From NCBI GenBank assembly GCA_963827065.1, contig CAWGZM010000011.1, positions 32,489 to 96,488 of the forward strand: a stretch of DNA of 64,000 nucleotides, written 5' to 3'. Below, piece after piece: positions 25,710-33,261 of this stretch. A model generated the notes under the pieces. That model worked only from the letters and a program-made list of their open reading frames with translations, had not been told where the DNA came from and did no database searches. Both the position numbers and the translations under genes were made by a program. The stretch is from JACVRW01 sp963827065 (GTDB taxonomy: Bacteria > Actinomycetota > Thermoleophilia > Solirubrobacterales > Thermoleophilaceae). How positions within the stretch are numbered: position 1 is the stretch's first letter; each line of letters begins with the position of its first letter.

Positions 25710-25727
25710 ACCGCTTTGCAAAGCGGT
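25710..25727. promoter_or_regulatory. 18-bp perfect palindrome, candidate operator
   Basis: ACCGCTTTGCAAAGCGGT is fully symmetric. A second symmetric pair, TCACCGC (25708-25714) and GCGGTGA (25731-25737), partly overlaps it. It lies between the divergent sigma-RHH gene and the Trp-Asn repeat protein gene, so a protein bound here could act on both promoters. The obvious candidate is the RHH domain of the adjacent sigma factor (inference). Confidence 0.5.
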
Positions 25728-25762
25728 TTCGCGGTGACCGCCCGTACGCAGGCGGGGGGTAC

Positions 25763-27109
25763 TTGGCAGGTGGAACGCTCGCATCCCCCCCGGCCTCGAA
25801 ACGAGGAATGCCCCCCGGATCTCCCCCCCGCCCGCGGCGCACGCGCCGCTCTGTGCCCTGGCTCCTGGCGACGCTGACTCTGACGCTCGCACTGGCCGGG
25901 CCTGCCTATGCCGACACGCTCGGCACGGAGGGGATCCCGGATCCGGAGACCGTCCTCGCGTCGGAGGTACCGGAGCTGCCGGAGGTGCCCGTCGAGGTGC
26001 CCACGGAGGCGATCGAGCCGCTGACGGAGCCCGCCGAGGCCCCGCCTGCAGAACCACCGGTGCTCGTTCCCGAGTCACCCCCGCCCCCGGAGGATCCGCC
26101 CGTGGCGGAGCCCGCCGAGGAGGCGGTCTCGCTCGGCCCGGCCGCCGAGCCGGCGGAGCCGGTCGTGGACACGGGCGTGTCCGAGGAGCCGGCCGGCGAG
26201 CCACCGGCGTACACCGCGGACGAGCCCGAGCTGCCGCTCACGCAGGACACCGGCACCGAGGAGAGCGAGCCGTCGCTCGTGGTCCCGCTCAATCTCAACG
26301 TCGACATCCGGATCCTCAGCCCCGGGGACGACGGCGACGTGAGCCAGGTGATCGACGTGGGTGGGCCGCAGGGACTCGGCAGCGGGACCCCGGCCGACAT
26401 GCTCGGCGGCCTCGGGATGGATGACCTCGGCCTCGACTGGAACTGGAACTGGAACTGGACCTGGGACTGCGGCGGCGCCTCAACCGCCGGCCTCGACTGG
26501 AACTGGAACTGGAGCTGGTCCGGCGATTGTGCGGGCGGCCTGTTCGACGAGCAGGGTGTCGGATCGATGCCGTCACTCGGCGAGCAGTTGCGCGGCGACC
26601 CGTCCGCCGACTTCCTCGACGCGCTCGACTCCGATGTCATCGACCTGCCGCTCGAGCTGGGCGGCGACGGCCCCGCCGTCGCGGGCCCCGGTGCCGGCCG
26701 CAGCGCGCCCGCGCATCGTGGCGAACGGGACGAGGCGGGCTCCCCTGGCGCGCCGGCCTTCCCCTCCGGCGACGGCGGTTTCCCGGCGTCGTCCCTCGTA
26801 TCCACGACCTTCGCTTCAATCGGCGCGACGACGCGGCCCGAGGCCGCCACGGCGCCCGCGCGCAGCCCGGCCGGCTCCGCTCCGAACGGCGACCCGGAGC
26901 GGCGGCCGGCCGGGCTGCCCGCGCACGCCATGGGCCTCGCGGCCGCGGCGGGCGGCGGCGGTGGAGGCGCCGCCTTCACCGTCCTTCTGCTCGCCGCCCT
27001 GGTCGGCGCACTGGCGCTCGTCCCGCCGCCACCCGGCGAGCGGGTCCGCGCGGTCCAGAAGAAGCTTTCCTCTCTGCTCAGCTCGTCAAGGCTCGAACGG
27101 CCGGGTTAG
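25763..27109 (+). CDS. Secreted Trp-Asn-repeat protein with C-terminal membrane anchor
   Basis: 448 residues from a TTG at 25763 (preceded by GGGGGG); an ATG at 25808 would remove 15 residues. A basic stretch and hydrophobic core ending PAYA mark a signal peptide. Then comes a Pro/Glu/Val-rich acidic region. At residues 177-195 is NLNVDIRILSPGDDGDVSQ, the same motif that recurs in the next gene. Two WN blocks follow (GLDWNWNWNWTWDC from 26429; GLDWNWNWSWSGDC from 26489), each ending in Asp-Cys. The C-terminus has a Gly-rich hinge, a membrane helix (AAFTVLLLAALVGALALV) and a basic tail. No known family recognised; probably displayed on the cell surface. Confidence 0.75.
   Translation: MAGGTLASPPASKRGMPPGSPPRPRRTRRSVPWLLATLTLTLALAGPAYADTLGTEGIPDPETVLASEVPELPEVPVEVPTEAIEPLTEPAEAPPAEPPVLVPESPPPPEDPPVAEPAEEAVSLGPAAEPAEPVVDTGVSEEPAGEPPAYTADEPELPLTQDTGTEESEPSLVVPLNLNVDIRILSPGDDGDVSQVIDVGGPQGLGSGTPADMLGGLGMDDLGLDWNWNWNWTWDCGGASTAGLDWNWNWSWSGDCAGGLFDEQGVGSMPSLGEQLRGDPSADFLDALDSDVIDLPLELGGDGPAVAGPGAGRSAPAHRGERDEAGSPGAPAFPSGDGGFPASSLVSTTFASIGATTRPEAATAPARSPAGSAPNGDPERRPAGLPAHAMGLAAAAGGGGGGAAFTVLLLAALVGALALVPPPPGERVRAVQKKLSSLLSSSRLERPG
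26429..26530 (+). repeat. Two in-gene Trp-Asn tandem blocks
   Basis: Each 42-bp block (26429-26470 and 26489-26530) encodes Gly-Leu-Asp followed by alternating Trp-Asn/Ser/Thr pairs and a final Asp-Cys. The DNA is built from the 6-bp unit TGGAAC, so the array could expand or contract by slippage. Alternating aromatic and polar residues suit a beta strand with one aromatic face. Confidence 0.85.
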
Positions 27110-27180
27110 CGCCGGCGCGATCCCCAACGAATCTCGCCGGGACCTCGTGGCTCCGGCGTGAACTCCAACTAGGAGGAACG

Positions 27181-28212
27181 ATGAGAAAACGTTTCCTCGC
27201 GTTGGCGATCAGCGGACTGGCGCTCGGCATTGGAGCCGGGCCCGCCATGGCCGATGACCCTGTGTCAAGCCAGACGGCAGGACAGTTCGCCGGGTCGGTC
27301 CAGTCTGCGGAATCCAACGCGAATTCCACGCAGTACAACCCGAGCAACACCAACATCAACGTCCGAGTGCTGAGCCCGGGCGATGACGGCGACGTGTCGC
27401 AGGAGAACAACTCCTACGCCGACGCCGAGGCCACCAACGACAACGACACGACGCAGGACGTCGATCAGTCGCAGTCCGGTGGCGGTGGCGGCGACGCCCT
27501 CCAGGAGGCGGCCCAGGAGGCCGTGAACCTGCAGAAGGCCGAGGCCGATGCCGAGTCCGTCCAGGTCAAGCCCCAGAACAAGAACATCTCTGTTCGGGTG
27601 CTGAGCCCAGGCGACAACGGCTCCGTCAGCCAGGAGAACAACTCCGAGGCGAAGTCCAAGGCCGAGAACGACAACGATCTCGATCAGGACATCGACCAGA
27701 CGCAGGGCGGCGGTGGCGACATGTCCGCCAAGCCGCACTACGGCGGCGGCACCGGCATTCAGGCCGCAGGCCAGGAGGCCGTCAACAAGCAGTACGCGGA
27801 CGCGAAGGCAAAGTCCGTTCAGGTCAAGCCGAGCAACACGAACATCGCGGTGCGCGTGTTGAGCCCCGGCGACGACGGCGACGTGTCACAGGAGAACAAC
27901 TCCTATGCCGACGCCGACGCGAAGAACGACAACGACACGACGCAGGACATCGATCAGACGCAGAGCTCCAGCAGCTGCGGCTGCTCGGCCGGCGACCTGA
28001 TTCAGGCCGCGGGTCAGTCCGCGTTCAGCTGGCAGGATGCTGACGCTGACGCCGAGTCGAAGCAGATCGAGCCCGAGAACAACGCCTTCTCCCAGCGGCT
28101 GTTCAGCTGGGGCGACGGCGGCGGGCTCAGCCAGTCGAACAACTCCTGGGCCGACGCGTACTCGAAGAACGAGAACGAGTTGGACCAGTACCTAGACCAG
28201 ACTCAGGGCTGA
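27181..28212 (+). CDS. Secreted protein with four 67-residue Asn/Gln/Asp-rich repeats
   Basis: 343 residues; AGGAGG five bases before the ATG. Signal peptide MRKRFLALAISGLALGIGAG, cleaved after PAMA. Four repeats lie at about 32-98, 108-175, 194-261 and 275-342. Each has an opening helix-like Q-A-x-Q-x-A segment, N-I-x-V-R-V-L-S-P-G-D-D-G-D-V-S-Q-E-N-N, an alternating A-D-A-D/K run, and N-D-N-D-x-x-Q-D-I-D-Q-T-Q. Repeat 4 has diverged and uses FSWGDGGGLSQSNN. Regularly spaced Gln and Asn recall curlin-type amyloid repeats, but the spacing differs. Cys-Gly-Cys lies between repeats 3 and 4. No transmembrane helix: a secreted or wall-bound structural protein is likely. It shares its core motif with the preceding gene. 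Confidence 0.85.
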   Translation: MRKRFLALAISGLALGIGAGPAMADDPVSSQTAGQFAGSVQSAESNANSTQYNPSNTNINVRVLSPGDDGDVSQENNSYADAEATNDNDTTQDVDQSQSGGGGGDALQEAAQEAVNLQKAEADAESVQVKPQNKNISVRVLSPGDNGSVSQENNSEAKSKAENDNDLDQDIDQTQGGGGDMSAKPHYGGGTGIQAAGQEAVNKQYADAKAKSVQVKPSNTNIAVRVLSPGDDGDVSQENNSYADADAKNDNDTTQDIDQTQSSSSCGCSAGDLIQAAGQSAFSWQDADADAESKQIEPENNAFSQRLFSWGDGGGLSQSNNSWADAYSKNENELDQYLDQTQG

Positions 28213-28252
28213 CCTTCAGCTCCTGAGCATGTCCAAGACGAGCTGAGTTGAG

Positions 28253-28301
28253 CAACGAGGTGGCTGCCGGCCCGGACGCGGGCCGGCAGGCCGCCTCGTT
28301 G
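28253..28301 (+). terminator. Strong stem-loop after the repeat-protein gene
   Basis: Outer arms CAACGAGG (28253-28260) and CCTCGTTG (28294-28301) enclose an 11-bp perfect stem CTGCCGGCCCG/CGGGCCGGCAG (28264-28274 with 28279-28289) and a GACG loop. It begins 40 bases after the stop codon. There is no T-run, so it is an actinobacterial-style hairpin terminator or an RNA-stabilising structure. Confidence 0.6.
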
Positions 28302-28414
28302 AGCTTGACGCGCCAACCCGCTTGTACGCAAATTACGCAATTGACTTCCGACCTCACGCCGCCTACGTTGGACCTTGCCCCAAATGCCACAACCCCCAGC
28401 CCCCGGGTGAAACC

Positions 28415-28984
28415 TTGAAGCTGCTCGTGATCGCCGCCCTTTCCGCGGCGGTGTGGGCGACGCCCACCGCGGCCGCCCAGAACGTATCGGCGCCCACGCC
28501 GGATCCGGCGCCCCCGCCCGCTCCGGTCCAGCCGACCCCCGATCCCGTCCCAGCGCCGCAGCCGGCGAGCTCGGCGCCGAGCGACGCCCCGGCCCCCGCG
28601 ACTCAGGCGCCCCCTGCCGAGCCCGTTTCTGCTCCCCCGCCGGCTCCCGCCGCGCCCGAGCCGGCCCCGGCTCCTGCGCCGGCTCCCGCAGTGCAGACCG
28701 CAGCGAACGACAGACCGTCCGACCGGGGCCGCGCGGAGGCGCCCCGAGGCGGAGATGGAGGGAGGGGGCAACCCAACGAGAGAGACCGCTCCACGCCTAT
28801 GGACAAAGCGAACCCGCTTCCCGTGCTGCCCAGCATCGGCCCGCTCGTCGAGGGCCTCCGCGACCGAGCCGCCGACGCGGGCCCGCCGATAGCGGTAGCC
28901 GCCCTGGTGCTCCTCACGCTCGCCCTGACGAGCGGAGCCTTCCTGATGGTCGCGACCCGCCGCACAGGGGCCTGGAGGACTTAG
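28415..28984 (+). CDS. Proline/alanine-rich secreted protein with C-terminal membrane helix
   Basis: About 189 residues from a TTG at 28415, chosen because a signal peptide (KLLVIAALSAAVWATPTAAA) starts exactly there and a GGTGA lies just before it; the ORF is open further upstream. The middle is almost only Pro, Ala, Glu, Val and Ser, like a wall-spanning linker. Then come a charged Arg/Gly/Asp part, PLPVLPSIGPLVEGL, and a membrane helix (PIAVAALVLLTLALTSGAFL) with a short basic tail. It precedes the next gene by 3 bases. No domain of known function. Confidence 0.65.
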   Translation: MKLLVIAALSAAVWATPTAAAQNVSAPTPDPAPPPAPVQPTPDPVPAPQPASSAPSDAPAPATQAPPAEPVSAPPPAPAAPEPAPAPAPAPAVQTAANDRPSDRGRAEAPRGGDGGRGQPNERDRSTPMDKANPLPVLPSIGPLVEGLRDRAADAGPPIAVAALVLLTLALTSGAFLMVATRRTGAWRT

Positions 28985-28987
28985 TTG

Positions 28988-30088
28988 GTGCGGAGAGTCG
29001 CGCCGGCGGCTTTACTCGCAGTGGCTTTGCTGCTTGTTGGCGGCGAGCAGGCGAGCGCGCAGAGTGTGACTGCCAACTGCGACGTCCCCGGGGGACGAGA
29101 CACCTGTCGTCACTGGTACACGACCCCGTGGGTATCGCTGTCTTGGAGTTGGCCCTCGGGCGGCATGACCGTCCGCGGGTGTGAGAACGAGCAGTTCATG
29201 GCGGACACGCCCATCGAGCAGCGGGAATGTGTGGTTCGGTGGACTGACGGCTCGGGCAGCACCCTCGACGAAGAGATTGCCTGGATCGGGATCGACCGCA
29301 CCCCTCCCTCCGTCGCACCGGCTCCCTTGCGTCCGCCGGACTACAACGGCTGGTTCAACCACCCGGTCACCGTCGGCTTCACCGGAGCCGATGCCACCTC
29401 GGGCGTGCAGTCATGCACCAGCGCCGGCTATGGCGGGCCCGACGCAGTGGGCGTCGTGCTCGGCGGGAGCTGCCAGGACGTGGCCGGAAACGTGGCCGGT
29501 GGTTCCTACACCCTCAACTACGACTCCACGCGCCCCGCTCGCCCCGACGTCACCGCGACTCCGAACGACAACCAGGTCACGCTCCGCTGGGCGCCGCCCG
29601 CGGACGCCGAGACCATCGAGGTCGCCCGGATCACCGGTAACGGGTTGCCCGCGCTGCTGTTCCGTGGCGCGGCCACGTCCTTCACAGAGCGCGGCCTCAA
29701 GAACGGGAAGCGGCGTCGCTATCTGGTCACCTCGATCGACCGTGCCGGCAACCGTGCCGTGGACCGTGCGCACGCGGTCCCGACCGGCTCACCGCTTCTG
29801 AGCCCCGCGAAGGGCGCCCGCCTCGAGAAGCCGCCGCTGCTCGACTGGGAGGCCGTCAAGCGCGCCAGCTACTACAACGTGCAGCTCTATCGCGGCCATG
29901 AGAAGGTCCTGACGCGCTGGCCGCGCAGCTCGGAGCTCCAGCTGCCGGAGACATGGCGCTTCGCCGGCGTCCGCCGGCGCTTCGGGCCCGGCTCCTACAC
30001 CTGGTTCGTCTTCCCGGCCTTCGGGGAGCGCTCCGACCGCCGCTTCGGAGAGCTGCTCGGCAAGAGCACCTTCCGCGTGGTCGGCTAG
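28988..30088 (+). CDS. Secreted Ig/fibronectin-like protein
   Basis: 366 residues from a GTG (a TTG lies one codon earlier). Signal peptide VAPAALLAVALLLVGGEQAS. The first half has paired cysteines (NCDVPGGRDTC, GCENEQF, SCTSAGYGG, GSCQDVAGN) and the bacterial Ig-like phrases RTPPSVAPAPLRPPDYNGW and GFTGADATSG. A fibronectin-III module follows (VTATPNDNQVTLRWAPPADA), and the C-terminal region is a Trp/Tyr/Arg-rich all-beta segment. Stop-to-start spacing with the previous gene is 3 bases, so these two form a pair. Likely exported and surface-associated; no enzymatic motif. Confidence 0.75.
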   Translation: MRRVAPAALLAVALLLVGGEQASAQSVTANCDVPGGRDTCRHWYTTPWVSLSWSWPSGGMTVRGCENEQFMADTPIEQRECVVRWTDGSGSTLDEEIAWIGIDRTPPSVAPAPLRPPDYNGWFNHPVTVGFTGADATSGVQSCTSAGYGGPDAVGVVLGGSCQDVAGNVAGGSYTLNYDSTRPARPDVTATPNDNQVTLRWAPPADAETIEVARITGNGLPALLFRGAATSFTERGLKNGKRRRYLVTSIDRAGNRAVDRAHAVPTGSPLLSPAKGARLEKPPLLDWEAVKRASYYNVQLYRGHEKVLTRWPRSSELQLPETWRFAGVRRRFGPGSYTWFVFPAFGERSDRRFGELLGKSTFRVVG

Positions 30089-30142
30089 CGAGCCGGCCGC
30101 CGCGGCCGCGGCTCTCATCGCCCGCTCATCCGCCGCGGTGAG

Positions 30143-30169
30143 CCTTCCGGACGTTCGACCACCGGAAGG
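30143..30169 (+). promoter_or_regulatory. Hairpin overlapping the MFS ribosome binding site
   Basis: CCTTCCGG (30143-30150) pairs perfectly with CCGGAAGG (30162-30169) across an 11-base loop. The right arm contains the GGAAGGA ribosome binding site of the exporter gene that starts at 30179. The structure would hide the site, or the same symmetry could be a repressor operator in DNA. Confidence 0.4.
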
Positions 30170-30178
30170 ACGATTCCC

Positions 30179-31642
30179 ATGAACGCCGACACACCTGTCT
30201 ACGGCGATGCCGACCGGCTTGATCCCGCGCTCCTCAAGCTCGCGGGAATCGTCCTGATCGGCGCCGCCGCGGTTCAGCTCGACATAACGATCATCAACGT
30301 CGCGATAGCCACCCTCGGGCGCGAGCTCCACGCCGGCCTGTCGACGATCCAGTGGGTCTCGACCGGCTACCTGCTCGCGCTGGCGATGGTCATCCCGTTG
30401 ACCGGGTGGGCGGTCGATCGCTTCGGAAGCAAGCGAATGTGGATGCTGTCGCTCGCGCTGTTCCTCGGCGGCTCTGTGCTGTGTGGCCTCGCCTGGTCGT
30501 CGGGCAGCCTGATCGCGTTCCGGGTGGTGCAGGGCATCGGCGGAGGCATGACGTTCCCGCTGCTCCAGACGATCGTGGCCCAGGCCGCCGGGCCGCGGCG
30601 GCTCGGGCGGCTCACATCGGCCATCGCCGTTCCCGCGCTGGTCGCCCCGATCGTGGGACCGGTGATCGGCGGCCTGATCCTCGACAGCCTCAGCTGGCGC
30701 TGGATCTTCTTCATCAACGTGCCCGTGTGTGCGATCGCCCTTCTGCTGGCCTGGCGCTACATGCCCGCTTCGGAGGAGCGCGGCGAACATCCCCTCGACG
30801 TGCTCGGATTGGCGCTGCTCTCGCCCGGGCTCGCGGCCGTCGTCTACGGCTTGTCCGAGGCCGGATCTCAGGGAGGCTTCGCAGACGTTCAGGTCATTGC
30901 TCCGCTGGCAATCGGCGCGGCGCTCCTCGTGGCCTTCACCGTGCATGCGTTGCGGACGAGGATCGAGCCGCTTATCGACCTGCGCCTCTTCCGGTCGCGC
31001 TCCTTCACAGCCTCGGCGGGCCTGATGTTCCTTGGCGGGCTCTCGATCTTCGGCGCGCTGCTTCTGCTCCCGCTCTACTACCAGCAGGTGCGCGGCCAGA
31101 GCGCGCTCGACGCCGGGCTGCTGCTCGCCCCACAGGGCCTCGGGATGATGATCGCGCTGCCGATCGTCGGGGTACTCGTCGACAGGGTCAGCCCGCGCCC
31201 GATCGTGCTCGTGGGGATGGCGCTCGCCACGGTGGGAACCATCCCGTACGCCCAGGTCGGGCCTGATACCAGCGAGCTCGTGCTCGGCGCCGCGCTCGTG
31301 ATCCGAGGTGCCGGGCTCGGCGCCGTGTTCGTCCCGGCGATGACGGTCGCCTATCGCGGACTTCGCCGCGAGGCGATTCCTCGAGCTACCAGCGCGGTGC
31401 GGATCTTCCAGCAGGTCGGTGCCTCGTTCGGCACTGCCGTGCTCGCCGTCGTCCTGCAACACCAGTCCGCGGCCCATGCGGCGGCGGGCAGCGCCGGGCT
31501 GGCAACGGCCTTCGGCCACACCTTCTGGTGGACGGTGGGCTTCACGGCGCTCGCCTTCCTGCCCGCCCTGCTCTTGCCCACGACGAGCGCCCGCGCCCTG
31601 CAGGAAGTCGACCCGGCGCCCCAGGTGGCCGTCGGGCGGTGA
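30179..31642 (+). CDS. MFS exporter, DHA2 (EmrB/QacA) family
   Basis: 487 residues with about 14 hydrophobic helices. Family motifs: QLDITIINVAIATLGRELHA in TM1, then QWVSTGYLLALAMVIPLTGW, DRFGSKRMW in the loop after TM2, FRVVQGIGGGMTFPLLQT in TM4, and VAPIVGPVIGGLI (antiporter motif C). Expected role: proton-driven export of drugs or metabolites. A hairpin covers its ribosome binding site. The next small gene starts inside its stop codon. Confidence 0.95.
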   Translation: MNADTPVYGDADRLDPALLKLAGIVLIGAAAVQLDITIINVAIATLGRELHAGLSTIQWVSTGYLLALAMVIPLTGWAVDRFGSKRMWMLSLALFLGGSVLCGLAWSSGSLIAFRVVQGIGGGMTFPLLQTIVAQAAGPRRLGRLTSAIAVPALVAPIVGPVIGGLILDSLSWRWIFFINVPVCAIALLLAWRYMPASEERGEHPLDVLGLALLSPGLAAVVYGLSEAGSQGGFADVQVIAPLAIGAALLVAFTVHALRTRIEPLIDLRLFRSRSFTASAGLMFLGGLSIFGALLLLPLYYQQVRGQSALDAGLLLAPQGLGMMIALPIVGVLVDRVSPRPIVLVGMALATVGTIPYAQVGPDTSELVLGAALVIRGAGLGAVFVPAMTVAYRGLRREAIPRATSAVRIFQQVGASFGTAVLAVVLQHQSAAHAAAGSAGLATAFGHTFWWTVGFTALAFLPALLLPTTSARALQEVDPAPQVAVGR

Positions 31643-31821
31643 CGCTCATGAACGACCTCAGCGGAACGGCTGCGCTCGTCGCGCTGCGGAGCGGCGGTGC
31701 GGACGCGCTGGTCGGGGCCCTCGTGGTGGTCGCGCTGCTGGCGTTTGCGCGCAAGGCGATCCGGCTCGCGGCCGGACCGGACCGCGATGACAGCGAGCTT
31801 CCACCGACCCCGCCGAGCTAG
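31639..31821 (+). CDS. Small single-span membrane protein
   Basis: 60 residues from a GTG that overlaps the MFS stop (GTGA); an ATG three codons later is also possible. A hydrophobic helix (ALVGALVVVALLAFA) is followed by a basic segment and an acidic, Pro-rich tail. It is too small for a known family, but the 4-base overlap implies translation coupled to the exporter. Could be an accessory peptide. It is the least certain coding gene in this block. Confidence 0.5.
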   Translation: MTLMNDLSGTAALVALRSGGADALVGALVVVALLAFARKAIRLAAGPDRDDSELPPTPPS

Positions 31822-31863
31822 CCCGAGGCTCGGCCTGGAGCGCACATATGGTGTGATCGCTGC

Positions 31864-33261
31864 ATGCGGAGGCTCGCCCGGACGCTCGCGCGATTGCCGA
31901 TCCGCGTGCGGCTCACGTTGGCCTTCACCGGGGTCATCGCCCTGCTGCTGCTCGTGGCCGGCCTCTTCCTCGCGCGTGAGTTCGAACGCGATCTCGACCG
32001 CTCGATCGCCGACGCTCAACGCGCCCAGTCACAGGACATCGCGGCGCTGGTCGAGACGGGCAGGGGAGCCGATGCGGTCCTGGCGAGCGGAGAACGCTAC
32101 GCGCAGGTCTACGACTCCGGCGGCGAGCTGCTTGTGTCGACGAGCTCCGCGCGCCGGACCCGGCTGCTCGAGCCCGCCCAGTTGGAGCAGGCCGTCCGGC
32201 AGCCGCTGACGGTCGAGCGCAGACCGCTCAACGGGACCGACGTGCGCCTACGGGCCATCGCGGCCCGGCTTGGAAACGGCGAGCGCCTGGTCGTGGTCAT
32301 CGGCGACTCGCTCAGCGAGCGAGACTCGAGCCTGGCTTCGTTGAACCGGCTGCTTCTCATCGCGCTCCCGCTCGCCCTGCTGGTCGCGGCCTTCGCCGGC
32401 TACGAGGTCGCCGGGGCGGCGCTGCGGCCAGTGGAGCGGATGCGAAGCCGGGCAGCGGCGATCAGCGAGACCAACCCGTCCGAGCGCCTGCCGCTACCTG
32501 AGGCGCGCGACGAGATAGGCGCCCTCGGCAGCACTCTGAACCAGATGCTCGACCGGCTCGAGGCAGGCCTGGCCCGCGAACGGCGGCTGGTGAGCGACGC
32601 GAGCCATGAGCTGCGCACGCCACTGACGACCATGCGTGCCGAGCTCGAGCTGGCACTCCGGGGCGAGCGTGACGCGGGCGAGCTGCGCGCCGCGATCGCA
32701 TCGGCCCACGAGGAGACCCGTCGCATGTCGAGCCTGGCCGACGACCTGCTCGTGCTCGCGCGCGCCGATCAGGGCCGGCTCCCTCTTCAGCCCGAGCCCA
32801 CCGCGGCCAGAGAGCTTCTCGAGGCCGCGGCTCGACGCGCCGAGGCCGCATGCGCACGGGCCGGCCGCACGATCACCGTGCACGACGACAGTGCCCAGGC
32901 CGTGCTGGTCCTGGCCGACCCGAATCGAGTGGCCCAGGCTCTGGACAACCTGATCGCGAACTCGCTCGTGTACGGCGCCGGTCCCGTGGCGCTGGCGGGC
33001 GTCCCGGCTGGGGAAATGGTCGAGCTGCATGTGCTGGATCGCGGCGCCGGCTTCGGCGACGAGTTCATCGATCGCGCGTTCGATCGCTTCAGCCGCGACG
33101 CCGGTGGCAAGGGCGCCGAAGGCACAGGACTCGGCCTTGCAATCGTCGCGGCCGTCGCCCGCGCCCACGGCGGCAGCGCCGGCGCGCGCAACCGGCCCGG
33201 TGGCGGCGCCGACGTGTGGCTGGCGCTGCCCCGGGCTCAGTCCGGCGATCGCAGCCGGTAG
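31864..33261 (+). CDS. Sensor histidine kinase (HAMP-HisKA-HATPase)
   Basis: 465 residues. TM1 at about 15-37, an extracytoplasmic domain to about 160, TM2 161-183, HAMP 184-236, H-box SDASHELRTPLTTM with phospho-acceptor His248, N-box ALDNLIANSL, G1 DRGAGFGDEF, F-box and G2 GTGLGLAIVAAVARAHGG. A typical CpxA/PhoR-like kinase. Its partner regulator is encoded convergently right after it (33237-33911); the two genes share 25 bases at their 3' ends, unlike the usual tandem layout. Signal unknown. Confidence 0.94.
   Translation: MRRLARTLARLPIRVRLTLAFTGVIALLLLVAGLFLAREFERDLDRSIADAQRAQSQDIAALVETGRGADAVLASGERYAQVYDSGGELLVSTSSARRTRLLEPAQLEQAVRQPLTVERRPLNGTDVRLRAIAARLGNGERLVVVIGDSLSERDSSLASLNRLLLIALPLALLVAAFAGYEVAGAALRPVERMRSRAAAISETNPSERLPLPEARDEIGALGSTLNQMLDRLEAGLARERRLVSDASHELRTPLTTMRAELELALRGERDAGELRAAIASAHEETRRMSSLADDLLVLARADQGRLPLQPEPTAARELLEAAARRAEAACARAGRTITVHDDSAQAVLVLADPNRVAQALDNLIANSLVYGAGPVALAGVPAGEMVELHVLDRGAGFGDEFIDRAFDRFSRDAGGKGAEGTGLGLAIVAAVARAHGGSAGARNRPGGGADVWLALPRAQSGDRSR

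Noticed and set aside
26429..26530. CRISPR-like or tandem-repeat array
   Set aside because: The repeats are in frame within a protein gene and lack spacers.
29789..31519. 576-codon minus-strand ORF across the FN3 protein and MFS genes
   Set aside because: Arg/Glu/His-rich antisense frame crossing two well-supported genes.
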